63,062 nucleotides of DNA from Parasitella parasitica (lineage: Eukaryota > Mucoromycota > Mucoromycetes > Mucorales > Mucoraceae): NCBI GenBank assembly GCA_025201805.1, contig MU619310.1, positions 84,294 through 147,355 on the forward strand, written 5' to 3'. A model generated the notes under the pieces. The model saw nothing but the letters and a program-made list of their open reading frames with translations, made no database searches and was not told where the DNA came from. The position numbers were made by a program, and so were the translations under genes. The stretch's first letter is position 1. Each line of letters starts with the position of its first letter. Below, one piece after another: positions 34,252 to 45,849 of the stretch.

Positions 34252-35835
34252 TTATATATAGAAATTAGAAAGGCCTTGATCATCAATAATGGAAGCGTTA
34301 TACACATAACCAATGACTACAGAATTTGTATTCAAATTTGATATCAAACAGATACGAGATCCTGGATTAATAGGGTCGTCGCCATCCATTCCAATTGACT
34401 CCAGATGCTGGTCTACTGAATCCGCTGAAGACCCGAGGCTAGATGCCAGTACCCGGCCACTAACTGAGCGTAATAATAGGAATGATAAGCCTGTGCATGG
34501 AACAGGTGGTGGCGGTAAATCAACGTTGCTGTTATCCAGAGGTACCAAGATAGGCATTCGATGATCTTTGAATGCCATATTGATGCTATCAAATGCTTTG
34601 GCGGTTTTTGCATTACCGCTGTTTAATTGCTCTAAATATTTGGATGTAGCTTGGCCGTATGTAAGGCCATTCAAATACTGCACCGTATTTGAATATGCAT
34701 AACCTGCATCCCAGATCATCACACCGCCAAAACTTCTGCTACGTCTGATATCGTCCAAGATCACTGTTAATTTCTCGTAGCTGACATAGCCTGTATCCAT
34801 ATGATTTTCTTTGCCCAGTATACCGAGATAGATCTTGGTACGTCCTTTTGTTCGTTGCTGAGCCCAAGTATCCCAAACATCAAAGTTGAACTGCGTAGAT
34901 CCTCTGGTTTGGTGTGCTGAAGCAGAGCAGTAATTGTTGTAGAACTGGACGAATACCATGTCTGGATAAGCATCGTATTTGGGCGCAGGATGAAGTATGT
35001 TGTACACTGCGTTTTTTGGATAGTAATCTAAATCTGGACATTGTGGTGCAGCTGTAATCAGGTATTCGCGAGGTGGGTACTGTGTCTTGTATAACTGACG
35101 CAGCGTATCGATATGACGATCGTAGCCAAGTCCATCAACAGCTATAACTAGCTTAGTTTTTTTTTTTTTTTTTGATATTCCACGGGTCATACATCTACTT
35201 ACATTCAGGATCATAATCAACGCCATCAAGAATGGCATCTCCAAAAGGCCTTGGCACTGTTTTGTCTGTGCCGCCCAAGAATTTGTTCCACATCCACCAA
35301 GCAAAAAGGTCCGGATCCCAATTTTGTTTGTGGTAGGGGCCTGCAGCACCACCAACAGACATGAGTACTTTAATACCTTTTTGTTGACAGTATTTGATAT
35401 CGTGTGCTGCTTCAATACAGTTTTCTACGTTGTTGCAATTATCTGAAAGGTTCAATATGGGTGATTTTCTAGGTCCACCTATAAAGTCAACCACAAAACC
35501 AACGACCACAATAGATACACCTTCTTGATCGCAATAGTAAGACAGCCGTCTTTCTCCAAAATCGCCTTGGCCCCAATACAAAACAGTATTATTGATATTA
35601 TTTCGTTGCTAGAGAATTCAAACGATTAAAACACTTGTCTCCATAGAAATTTGATATGCAAAGACTTTACAGTATCATCTGATGCTCTAAACAAAGGTAT
35701 GCTTGACACTGCATTGTCTAGGTCTTGCTCGATGGCTACACTTAACGAGTTTATATCATTATCTATTTGAGCAAATGCAAAGTGTTGTAGAACAGTGGCG
35801 GAAATGTAGATGAGCGTCCATGCTATGCTCTTCAT
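34252..35835 (-). CDS. GH18 chitinase (class III type)
   Basis: Exons (transcript order) 35835-35671, 35608-35203 and 35141-34252 give 486 aa. A signal peptide occupies residues 1-23 (...FAFA). The catalytic barrel starts NNTVLYWGQGDFGERRLSYY. KVLMSVGGAAGPY is the beta-3 motif, and ILDGVDYDPES carries the D-x-x-D-x-D-x-E catalytic signature with E as the proton donor. MVFVQFYNNYC and GVMIWDAGYAY complete the fold. It hydrolyses chitin, probably for wall remodelling. Intron 2 falls one base after the catalytic Glu codon. The usual Ile/Phe before the Glu is Pro here. A C-terminal extension of about 110 residues has a Pro-rich segment and no recognised carbohydrate-binding module. Confidence 0.9.
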
Positions 35836-36281
35836 TTTTGTGTGCAAGGTTAAATAAAAAATAAAAAAAAAAAAGGCATAGGAAATATTTTGTCTTGCAC
35901 AAGGTATATGTATATTGTTGATGGCTTCATGTATCAACGAGACAAGAGGAATGGTTAACGGAATGCAAATCGACTGATATCCTCGGCACTACATTATCTA
36001 ATCAGTAGCATAGCGAGTTCATAGCTAGTGTTTTGCGTTTTTCGGTAGATTATGAAATGCTGGAAACGCTCAATTGCCATTTCAACGGAACGTCTTGACC
36101 GCCCAGTTTAATGTGTACAAATATATTTGGATAGCAACCAGGCACAAAGCTTCCAGGAACAGGATTCCAAAAATAGAAAGGAGAATTTCTCTGCTTTGCA
36201 ACAAAAAAAGCTGTAAAAATACGTGCGATTTTATTAAATGTGCTAGAATATAATTTATCCCAGAGTACAGTAATAATACTG
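35836..36281. other. Intergenic, chitinase promoter side
   Basis: Short interval between the chitinase start and the URC4 end. An A12 run lies about 30 nt upstream of the chitinase ATG. No gene is supported. Confidence 0.5.
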
Positions 36282-37762
36282 TTAAAAGATAGTTCCGTCG
36301 CTCTATTTGAAATTTTCTCGTATGAGTATACATGTTATCAAGTAGTATCGATTAAGCATATGTTCATACCTGGATGACAATAGGTGGTCCGCCGTCCTTG
36401 GGTCTTAGCTTGGCAGCAATTTCTCTGCCAGCTGTCCAGGTGCCTCCCTCCAGAACTTGAGCTAATCGAAGCTGACGGCCTAGCTTAGCTTCTAGGCGCT
36501 CTTTGATTTTGTCTAGATATACTACAGTCAAGGCACGCCATTCCACAATCACACGATCAGAGCCCTCAAATGAAGGCAAGTCTCCAGAAGAGCTAAGCAT
36601 GCCGCGCTCAGCTTCTGCAGGCTTTAGCTTCAAAAGACCATAGTCTATTAGCAACCCGCCATTGCGATATTCAGGCAAGCCTGTCATTTGCTCCACGCCA
36701 TCCACAGCAAGGCCCAAAGAAAGCTCCATGGCTTCAATGAGTGAATACGTGAGCCATTGAGACAGCTTATGGAAAGGTACCAAGTTTTCATGGTCGCCAG
36801 CATCCTTCAATGAGGCACAAGGCCAAACGTCTCCGAGCTGGATACCGTTGATTTGCACTCGAGCAGGCCAGATTTCTCCCAGACTCATCACGGCCTCCCA
36901 TAACTTTTCAATGCGTACATTTTTTGCTTGGGAGTCATGTTCGACAGAAGACAAGACGTAGTCTTTTGTGCGCATGTGTCAGAGTGAATGCAATATGGAT
37001 AGTGTAGACATTTGGAGCACTTACCGATAAGGTTGCCAGGTCTAGGTGATTCGCCATTGATGGAAGGAAAGTACGTGGGCTGATTTTCGACAGCTTTGGA
37101 TAATTTCTTTAGTAAGTTGGAACGACCTTCTAGACCTACCATAGGGTTCTCTTCCGTGACTTGGAAGCCCTCAGTCATACGCTGCAACGTAATAGCATCC
37201 AATCCATTCACTAAAAATAAACAAGAAAAATAAGCAGTCTGTATTTGTTGTTGGGCATCATGCTAGGAGACAGTTTTCTCACGGTAGACAACATACCGTC
37301 AACACGATCTAGGGCCTCCTTTGAGCTAGAAAAATCGCCTTTCAAGAACATATCAAAGGAGGCTAATGCAAGGCCTTCAGACCTTCCGACTAGCTCGCCG
37401 CCACTTGTCTTGTAGCGCCAAGCTTGGCCAGCACCAGCGTCCACCAGCACAGAAACAATGACCAGATCAATCAACCGACGTGCTTGTTCAACAGCATCGA
37501 CTCCTTCTGTCTGCCAACGGTTGCGAAGAGCTTGGAGCTGCTTGGCGTCAAAGTGTCTCAACCTCGAATGAGGCGGGGTTTTATCAAGGTCTGGATAGCG
37601 ACGTTGAGTGGTTTCAGCGACGTGGTCCACAATAGCATCCAAAGCAGTTTCGTCCAGCTCAAAACAGGTCAACTCTCCAAGCAGCCCTTTCTCATATACC
37701 TGCAAACATCTATCACGGATAGATTTGAGAGTACGAAGGTAATCTTGCGCCAGAATAGTCAT
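36282..37762 (-). CDS. URC4: URC4-like uracil catabolism protein (DUF1688)
   Basis: Exons (transcript order) 37762-37297, 37210-37025, 36962-36370 and 36302-36282 give 421 aa, the usual size. URC4 is needed for the URC pathway that breaks down uracil in many fungi; its reaction is not firmly known. Family landmarks: YLRTLKSIRDRC, TPPHSRLRHFDA, VDAGAGQAWRYKTSGG, GRSEGLALASFDMF, LPEYRNGGLLIDYG and the terminal DGT(I/V)F. That last motif comes from a final exon of only seven codons (SDGTIF plus stop) behind a 67-nt intron; without it the protein would end at VIQV. Neighbours give no pathway clue. Confidence 0.88.
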
Positions 37763-38074
37763 CTATTTTTTTTTTTTTTTCAAGTGAGGGGGAGAGAAAG
37801 AAGAGCAAAGAAGCATGGCTACCCAACGGATTAGAATTAATATTGCAATCAGATTACGTTTTGCATGATAAACACGCTCCCCACGTCGCACAATATTTGT
37901 TCTTGCATAAACGTAAACATGCAACTTACGGAATATGCTCCAAGATTGGACATGTCATCCCTTATACTTTTTTTTTTTGCAAGAGACTACTTTGTAGTTT
38001 GTCTATCTAGCAGACATTACCGAGGTATGTTTTAATAATCTATGGGGTTTTTTTTTATTCTCATTGTACAAAAA
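37763..38074. other. Intergenic, URC4 promoter side
   Basis: About 310 nt with T runs and no open frame of note. It separates the URC4 start from the DHR1 stop. Confidence 0.5.
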
Positions 38075-41000
38075 TTACAAGCTCGTTACCCAACGAGTGC
38101 CTTCTCTACGCTGCTCCACTTGAATCGGCGGCAATGGCCAGCTCTTTGGGCCAAAACTAGGCACAACATAGACCAGTTTGCGGTCCTTTTTATCCGAGGT
38201 GTATTTTGGTAATGGGAAATCCAAGGGTCTACCAAACGAGCAGAGGTCTTTGCCAATCTTTGCTATCCACTTGGGCTCCACTGCAGTCACTCCCTTGAGC
38301 CAGGTCTTTCCTCCTTTGTACAATTCACTGTAAATCAGCATGGCAGGAGGCTCTTGGCCGTAGAGAACAGAACTCGGGTGGATAAAGGCTTCCTCGTCGC
38401 TCCACAGCAGCTTGTAAACAACATTTCTCGAGTTTTTGTAGCGGATGCCCTTACCGCCGCCAGTGTCTAGTACATCTTGACGGATGGCTACCGAGTCTAT
38501 AAAGCCAGCAGAGAGCACTTGTCGCAGCACTTTGAGCTGAACGTTGTTGGGAGGCTTCATTTTGGGATCTACGCAGACGTCGATCTCGGGAAAGTTGCTG
38601 GACACCAGGTTGGTGAGCTGGCGTCTTAGTTTGCGGATTTCCTCCATGGCTTTTGGCCGTAAAAAGTTGTCGTTGCAAAAGGAAGCAGTTGCACCAGCAA
38701 ATTCATAAGCCCCGACTACATTCAGTAGTTTTAAAATGTCGCTGGAAGGGTCTAATCCAGCATGCTTCATTCGAGAAGAATAGTAATTTTTTCTGACAAG
38801 CTTTCGTCTTTCCTTTTCAGCAACCGATTCACTGGTAATGTTGTGTAATTCACGACGACCTAAATCGTCCTCGTCGCTGTCTTCCGGCTGGTTTTCATCC
38901 AAATGATAATCCTGAATGAAGGGATCACCAACTGAGAGAGCAGAAACAATGGCAATGACAAAGGGCAAGCAGTCGTGCTGTTGCCCAATAATGAGCATCT
39001 TTGCAAATCGAGGTGTGATGGGGAATAGCGACATTGTTTGTCCGAATTCGGTAATGTGTTTTGTCGTTGTGTTGATTGCTCCAAGATAGCCCAAAAGCTT
39101 CTCTGCCTTGAACAAGTTCTCTCTTGGCGGCGGTGTAGGAAAAGGAAAGTTGACGACATTGTCAATGTTCATTGCCTTCATGCTCAAGACTACGCCTTCA
39201 ATGGGCATACGGTGGATTTCAGGCGTAGAAAACTTGTCGAATTCGTTGTCAAAGACAGCAGAGGAGAATAGTCTGTAACAATGGCCAGGACCAGTTCTAC
39301 CAGCACGGCCTGCACGCTGTCCAGCAGATGCCTGCGATGTCCAGTCAATCTCGAACGACTGCACTCCCGTCTCTACATCGTATTTGCGTTCTTTGGATTT
39401 ACCGCAATCGACCACATAGCGAACGCCAGGGATTGTCACGGATGTTTCTGCAACATTTGTCGCAATGACACAGAGACGTGTTCCCTCGGGTGGAGGCTCA
39501 AACACACGAAGCTGCGCTTCAGTTGGCAGCATAGAGTACAACGGAAGCACATGTAATGGCGCTATTGGGCGTGCTGTTAGAGTTTTTATCGGCATTGCAT
39601 ATAGTTTGCGGCTTACCATCCTTTACATCTTCAAGCTCCTCGTCTTCAAACCCTTCGCCTATATCATCACCATCGTCGTCGTCGTCATCCTCATCAGATT
39701 CCAAGTCGAAATCTTCGTCTATCTGGTTATCACCCAGCTCCAACGCTTCATCCTCTATATCAGCTATTCAAGATGAAATGTTAGCACTATGCAGTGCTGA
39801 CAGCTGCACTCAACATACCTTTCCCAGCTGGCTCGCTTACTTTTTTCGATTCAATTTCAATAGCACGTTCTTCCTTGTTCATCTCTTTCTCTGTCGCTTT
39901 GGGAGGCAACGCAGGGTATCTTTTACGCAATTGCTTGCACAGCTGATTGATCTCATTTTGGCCTGTCAGAAACACAAGGATGCCGCCAGTAGGTAGGCGC
40001 TCGTGTATCTTGGTGATCTTTTTATAGGCTTCGCCCACATGGTCTAGTGGCGTTTTCTTGTTAAAGTGGATAGCAACTGGGTATTGTCTGGCATTGACGT
40101 TGATAACAGGGGGAACGACGGGAAACAGGGTCTTGTTCTCTGTAAAATCCGATACACGCAGGGTGGCAGACATGATAACAACACGCAGTGGCTTGATTGT
40201 CTCTCTGTCTTCTCGGCTCAATTCGGCCCTTAGCTTGAGCACACGGCTTACAACACCAATTAGGATATCTGTGTTTAGATTGCGTTCATGCGCTTCGTCG
40301 ATAATGATGGTAGAATACTTTGTCAGTAGCAAGTCTTGCGACATCTCGCGTAAAAGCACACCGTCCGTCATGAACTTGATCCGCGTCTTTTCAGAGACAG
40401 TGGCATCGTAACGGATCTGATACGACACCTCCTTGTCTGTCAAGTTGAGCTCTTGTGCCACACGTTTAGCCATGCTTACTGTGGCTACACGGCGAGGCTG
40501 TGTTACACCGATCAAGCCAGGATTGTCAGAGTCAGGGTGCGACCAGCCTGCTTCGTACAAAAATTGAGGAACCTGCGTAGTCTTACCAGAGCCTGTCTCA
40601 CCGCAGATAATGACAACCGTGTTGTTACGGATGGCTTCCATGATGGTCTGCTCTTCGCCACACACTGGCAATTTAAGGCGCGCTGCCTGGATCTCGGGTG
40701 TGCGGTTGACGGAAACATAAAACGGCTTTGCGACGTCTTGGGCTAAATCACCTTCACGATTACTCTTTAAAAGCTGCATTTTGATATCGTCAAATTCCTC
40801 TTCTTGTCGTGGAGCAACGTCGCCTACAATATGTTTTGCTGCTTCTGTCACAGCTTCGATCTGCGTGGGCCCTTTGTTTGTCACTGTGTCTAAAAGATCC
40901 GCCACCTTTGCGTGCTGTCTATGCTGCTGCTCTTGATCTGAGTCGTCGTCGTTTTCTGAATCAGAACTGTCAAAAGAGGAATCAGAGTCCATTCCTTTTC

Positions 41001-41907
41001 TTTGCTTGTATCTCTTTTTAGCGATGCTGGGGATAGTGGATTGCTTCTTCTTTCTCTTGCGCATCACAGGCGGTAGTCCGCCACCTGCTGCTAATGCGCT
41101 GCCCACAACTGGCTGCTCTTTGGGTGCTTCAGCTGCATAGACGATTTCTGGCATAGGAGGTAGCTCATCACTATCCTTTTCAACAAGCAGTGGCACAGTC
41201 TCATCGCTCATAGCAACCCCGGCCTTTTGCTCCAACATGGCTTGTCGCAGCTGCTCACGCAATGTTTGTCCAGATCGACCTATCAATTTGGATGACTTTA
41301 ACAAATCTGACGACCATGAAGCGGTTCTATGCAAACAAGTTGTGAGTTACATGTGTCTAATTGCGAAAGGGGGTCATACTTGCGAGAGCTTTTCGATCAA
41401 GCCTGCTCTAGCATCCTTCTTCAATTTTTGTTCCTGTACAAGATGGTTTTGAGACGCTGCGTGCAAAAATATGCAAAGGTGGTACTCACAATGTATTTCT
41501 CCATCTTTTTCCTCTTCTTTTTTGACATGTACTTTTCGGGCTACTCGATAGAAAACTTTAGAATACTGTGGTACAACGGTAGAATGTCAAAGTGTTTACC
41601 TCTTTGAAAGACTCTGTGGGCTTGGGATTAGCGGGTTGGTTTGGATCCAATTTGTTGGAATCACCGGGCACAATCATCAGCTCATTTGAATTGCTACTGC
41701 ATGATGGGATGAGTATTTTTTTTTTTTTTTCCATGTTGTTATGACATACCTTTCATTGCGCTCTAGCGGTTGACATGTTGTTGGGTTTGATGAATCATAC
41801 GTGTGCTGTCCCAAACCTCCGTCTCTAGCCTTTGGATGAGGTCTTTGATTAGGCTTTCGAGAAGACGCCCTAGCCTTTTCGTTAAAACGAGGTCTTGACT
41901 TGCCCAT
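38075..41907 (-). CDS. ECM16: DEAH-box RNA helicase DHR1/ECM16 (DHX37)
   Basis: Seven exons (transcript order) 41907-41750, 41696-41600, 41540-41490, 41433-41384, 41326-39819, 39763-39617 and 39561-38075 give 1165 aa. Dhr1 releases U3 snoRNA from pre-18S rRNA in the nucleolus. The basic N-terminus (MGKSRPRFNEKAR) and KKKRKKMEKYIEQKLKKDAR match ECM16. The helicase core has GETGSGKTTQVP (motif I), DEAHERN (II), SATLRVSDF (III) and QRAGRAGRTGPG (VI), then HA2 and OB-fold regions. An acidic Asp/Glu insert lies in the RecA2 region, encoded by exon 6. Introns are 49-59 nt. Intron 4 (41383-41327) needs a GC donor (GCAAGT) to keep frame. Divergent from ESF2. Confidence 0.93.
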
Positions 41908-42142
41908 TCTTTTGCAAGTTTTATCAGAAAGAAAAGTGTGTCGGTCGAAAACAATCGCAAAAATCATGTAAATGCTTACATTCATGTGACATTTTTTACT
42001 CTTTGAGGGCTTTTTTTTTTGCGCCTATTCCACGCCANNNNNNNNNNNNNNNNNNNNNNNNNNNNNNNNNNNNNNNNNNNNNNNNNNNNNNNNNNNNNNN
42101 NNNNNNNNNNNNNNNNNNNNNNNNNNNNTTTCCAACGACATT
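41908..42142. promoter_or_regulatory. Bidirectional promoter of ECM16 and ESF2, with gap
   Basis: Only 235 nt separate the two start codons, and 91 of them (42038-42128) are N. Both genes act in the small-subunit processome, so shared control is plausible. A CTTTGAGGG and a T10 tract remain visible, but no regulatory motif can be assigned. Confidence 0.5.
42038..42128. other. Assembly gap, 91 N
   Basis: Unknown bases between the ECM16 and ESF2 starts; the ESF2 ATG lies 14 nt after the gap. A real gap length cannot be judged. Confidence 1.
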
Positions 42143-43258
42143 ATGTCTGCAAAGGACAGGAAACAAGATTTATTCGGTCTTGAGAACGATAGTGAAGAGG
42201 AAAATATCGCTGTGGAGCAAGAAGAAGAGCAAGAGGACAGTCGCTTCTCTGCTTCTCGTTTGCAAATGCACTCCTTTGACAGCGATGACAGTGATGATGG
42301 CAGTGACGATGGCAGTGACGATGGCAGTGACGATGGCAGTGACGATGGCAGTGATGATGGCAGTGACGATGGCAGCGATCAAGATCAAAAAGACGAGCAG
42401 AAAAAAGACGCAAAATCTGACGAGAAACAAGACATGAAAGCTGATCAGAAGCAAGACGAGAAGGAATCAAAAAATACTATACCTGATTATCTGTCTTCCT
42501 CTTCCGAGAACGATTTGGAAGACGAAGAGGGATTCGATGCTGCGGGCAAAAAGATGCAAAAATCCAAAAAGCTCAGAAAATTATCACCCAAAGAACTTGA
42601 AGAATTTGAAAGGGCTAGAAACAGAGCTGGAGTTTGTTATCTATCTCGCATTCCGCCGTTTATGAGACCCAAAAAGGTGCGATCTCTGCTGGCCAAGCAT
42701 GCTGAAATTGGGCGTATCTTTCTTGTTCCTGAGGATCCCAAGACGACAGCCCGCCGTAAAAAGTATACAAAAAGCAAGGGGACCTGTTTTGTAGAAGGAT
42801 GGGTTGAATTCAAAGACAAGAAACGAGCAAGAGCACTAGCCGAGTATCTGAACACAAGGCAAATGGGTGGAAAACGAACAAATCCTTACTATGATGAATT
42901 GTGGAGCATTAAATACTTGCCAAGGTTCAAGTGGCACAATTTAGCAGAACACTTGGTTCATGAAAGACAGGCTCGCAAACAGCGTCTTCGTGCTGAAATT
43001 GCACAAGCGACCCGCGAAAACAAAAACTATATTCAAAATGTGGAGCGTTCTAAAATGTTGCAAAATATGGAACAAAAGAAGCGCAAACGCCAATCTGCAG
43101 CTGAGGGACAACAGCAGCCTCAGAAAATACAGCGAACATTTGCACAGAGATCCAAAGTCAATCGTCAAGTCGACCCGTCAAAATCAGGCAGACAGGCATT
43201 TGAAAAGATGGATTCAGACGTCAAGAATATCATCGGCAACATATTTTCCAAGAAATAA
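42143..43258 (+). CDS. ESF2: ESF2/ABT1 pre-rRNA processing factor
   Basis: Single-exon 371-aa protein. Esf2 is an RRM protein of the small-subunit processome that helps 18S rRNA processing and stimulates the helicase Dbp8. An acidic N-terminus has seven SDDG repeats (12-nt unit, about 42290-42375). The RRM core runs from GVCYLSRIPPFMRPKKVRSL through KGTCFVEGWVEFKDKKRARA to LAEYLNTRQMGGKR, followed by the ABT1/ESF2 hallmark YYDELWSIKYLPRFKW and a basic coiled tail. Length is near the yeast protein (316 aa) plus the repeat. Its start lies beside the assembly gap, but the MSAKDRKQDLF opening looks native. Confidence 0.93.
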   Translation: MSAKDRKQDLFGLENDSEEENIAVEQEEEQEDSRFSASRLQMHSFDSDDSDDGSDDGSDDGSDDGSDDGSDDGSDDGSDQDQKDEQKKDAKSDEKQDMKADQKQDEKESKNTIPDYLSSSSENDLEDEEGFDAAGKKMQKSKKLRKLSPKELEEFERARNRAGVCYLSRIPPFMRPKKVRSLLAKHAEIGRIFLVPEDPKTTARRKKYTKSKGTCFVEGWVEFKDKKRARALAEYLNTRQMGGKRTNPYYDELWSIKYLPRFKWHNLAEHLVHERQARKQRLRAEIAQATRENKNYIQNVERSKMLQNMEQKKRKRQSAAEGQQQPQKIQRTFAQRSKVNRQVDPSKSGRQAFEKMDSDVKNIIGNIFSKK

Positions 43259-43383
43259 CACATATAATTACCGCTCTCTCTTTCGTTTCTTTTCTTTTCT
43301 TTTTTTTTTTTATATATATACATATATATATATATATAATATATACATACAATATATACATTCATCGCATCCACACATCAGCC

Positions 43384-44665
43384 ATGTTGGCAAGGTTGGT
43401 CAAGCAAAATAATGCACTAATAAAGCAATCCTTTATACACACAAACACTCGCCAACTGCCTCCTCGAATCGCCTACATGAAGCCAATAGTCTTTGGCGCT
43501 GTTTCTTGCACCACAATCTTTTTTACGGCCGCTTGCATCCATGAAAGGGAAAAGGAAACTCTGTGGCAGAAATTAAGAAAGCAAGCAGGCAACACTTTAC
43601 GCGATATTATTACAGATGACAGCCTTCTGTGGTCAGACGTATACGAGGAGAAGAAAAAGCTGTTTAGAGAGTACCAGAATCAATTATTGCAGGACTTGCA
43701 ACATCGATTAGAACGCTACAATGCTCTTCCTGTGCAACTTAAAAAATCGCTGCTGGCAACGGCAGAAACCGTTTTTTATATGCCCGAATCAGAAAAAACC
43801 CTCAGCGCATTAACGTCGATCCATGTCGCCGTATTTATCTGCTGGAGAATCCCTGCTTTACAAAAATACATGATGAAATATTTTGTGCACAGCCCAGCAA
43901 GTGGACGTCAAATGACACTGCTGACGAGCTGCTTCTCTCAGCGGACTTTGGTTCATTTAACTGTCAACATGGTAGGATTATGGTCTCTTGGCCCTGTGTT
44001 GCATGACATTTTGGGCAGGGAGCAATTTGTGGCATTGTACTTGTCGTTGGGTGTCGGAGCCAATGTACTGTCGCATCAACTGCAGCTGCTTCAAAGACAT
44101 GCAAGGCCAATGATGCCGAGTATGGGCACAAGCGGCGCACTTTATGGTCTATTGACGAGTACAGCCTACCTGTATCCTGATTCGATAGCATTCATTGTCT
44201 GTCTACCTTGGATGCCGTTTAAAATCAGGTATGTGTGTACAATCTCTCAAGGTCGGCGTCTCTAAAATTACAATTTAGCTACGCAGTCCCAGCCCTTTTA
44301 GCTGTTGATGTTGCAGGAATTTTGATGCGCTGGCGCATGTTTGATCATTTTGTATGGTTTTTTATTCTAAACGTTAAAGAAAAACGCAAAAGCATGACTA
44401 ACTCTGTGAACATACTCATACACAATAGGCTCATGTCGGTGGTGCTGCTTTGGGCATTGCTTACATGCAGTTTGGACCTAATTACATGTGGCCGCATATG
44501 CTAAAGACAGTTCGCGATATGAAGAATTCTGTAGGAAAAGGAGGGGGCAGTAGTAGTAGTAGTAGTAATGGAGGAGACAAAACATCCAGTGCATTGATGG
44601 AAATGCCTGAAAAAATTCGTGCAAGGTTATTAGGCAAGAAAGCTGCCGTCCCTGAAAAACAATAA
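43384..44665 (+). CDS. PCP1: Mitochondrial rhomboid protease PCP1/PARL
   Basis: Exons 43384-44228, 44279-44351 and 44429-44665 give 384 aa. Intramembrane serine protease of the mitochondrial inner membrane; yeast Pcp1 processes Mgm1 and Ccp1. The basic N-terminus (MLARLVKQNNALIKQS) fits a targeting presequence. Membrane segments start near residue 33. The catalytic Ser is S250 in MGTSGALYG, and the catalytic His is H308 in AHVGGAALG, encoded right at the exon 3 start. HLTVNMVGLWSLG fits the H-x-x-x-N oxyanion region. A Ser/Gly-rich microsatellite-encoded linker and a KEKQ-like tail (PEKIRARLLGKK) follow. The downstream AATAAA is at 44697-44702. Confidence 0.93.
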
Positions 44666-44696
44666 CAGCATTCGTTGTAGTAGTGTACTGCACAGC

Positions 44697-44702
44697 AATA
44701 AA
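44697..44702 (+). terminator. Polyadenylation hexamer AATAAA for PCP1
   Basis: A canonical hexamer lies 32 nt after the PCP1 stop and before a T-rich stretch. Assignment is by position only. Confidence 0.4.
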
Positions 44703-44761
44703 GTCTTTTTATCAAGCTATTATCTTTTTACAGCTGGCGGCTATGGTATTCAAAGCAGTAG

Positions 44762-45619
44762 CTATGGGCGGGTAAATACCTTGGATTCTCTAGATAGTGT
44801 AGATATTTCAGAGGGGTTCCTCCATTGCCGCATTATCTTGCCCTGTCTCTTGCTATAGTGTTTCGTTTTGTGATGTTGCATCTTCCGATAGAGATATTTC
44901 TGACCCATGTTCATTATTCTCATCTTTTTCTGCTGCTGATACATCGTCAATTGATCGTTTTCATCCATGATTTTGTACAGAAATATGCAATATATTATTA
45001 TCTTTGCTAATAGCATCTTCCTTTGGGTTACTCGAATTCTATCAGACACCAGTATCCACATGCATTAAAGATAACATCTCGTATGACCAAGATAAGCAGC
45101 TCCTTCCACTCTATTGCGGAACGCAATCGTCTCTTGCCCAAGCGCTTTCGCTGTAAACCAGGGCTTGTATATATCCATGAGTTGACGAGACTCTTTAATT
45201 CCTGCCATTTTTCCTGGACTTGGCCATATCTAGCAGTAAACTGACGTATGACCACGTAGCCATCTGGAAGAATCTGCTGACCATCTTCCCCGTTTTGTGG
45301 GTTTTTGGTTTCTGTGACATTTGGCCTGCTGCTGCTGTTTCTATCGAAGACTCTATTTACTTCTCCATCATCTAGCTCGTATTTTCACTTGCTCAACTAC
45401 CTCCTTGGCTAACTCTTTCTGCTGATTCTCTGCTACCATACAGGGAGAGATGTGTATGTTTTGGTGGTTTTTACCTATTAATTTCTTTTGCGTTTTCAAA
45501 GTACTTGTGTCTGTTATAGGCCCTGCTGATGGTAATGGGCCGTCATCTGCCTGGGTCGTTTTCTGTACATTTGGTTTATTGGCATCGCTAGGACTGCCGT
45601 CAGATGCATTGAACGTCAT
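44762..45619 (-). pseudogene. Decayed gene of unknown family
   Basis: Minus-strand frame 1 starts MTFNASDGSPSDANKPNVQK (45619) and stops at 45368. A second frame (YELDDGEVNRVFDRN... to GYWCLIEFE, about 45390-45028) continues the protein-like sequence after a frame shift with too little room for an intron. A third, acidic frame (NNEHGSEISLSEDATSQ) follows with stops. The segment SPGLQRKRLGKRRLRSAIEWKE looks conserved and basic. Probably a dead member of a lineage-specific family. Confidence 0.5.
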
Positions 45620-45849
45620 GTTTTATTTCGTGTCAATTAATCTTTTTTTGCAAAGAGGCTGGATGATAAAGCTGCGCTACAATAAGACTGTGTCAGTGAT
45701 GGAGCTTTGAGGAAACTGTTTGTTTCAGGAAAGAGCCGAGAAAAGTTGATAATGAATAAAGACATTGATTCATTGAGCGTTAGTATAGTGCTAAAACCCT
45801 TCCTTTCTCAAGCATACTTACGCAGAATAACCGTCGCGAGCGTTTGATA

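Noticed and set aside
39519-39743. Separate acidic small ORF
   Set aside because: It is exon 6 of ECM16 read into the following intron.
42290-42375. 12-nt GATGGCAGTGAC repeats as a satellite
   Set aside because: They are in frame within ESF2 and encode the acidic SDDG linker.
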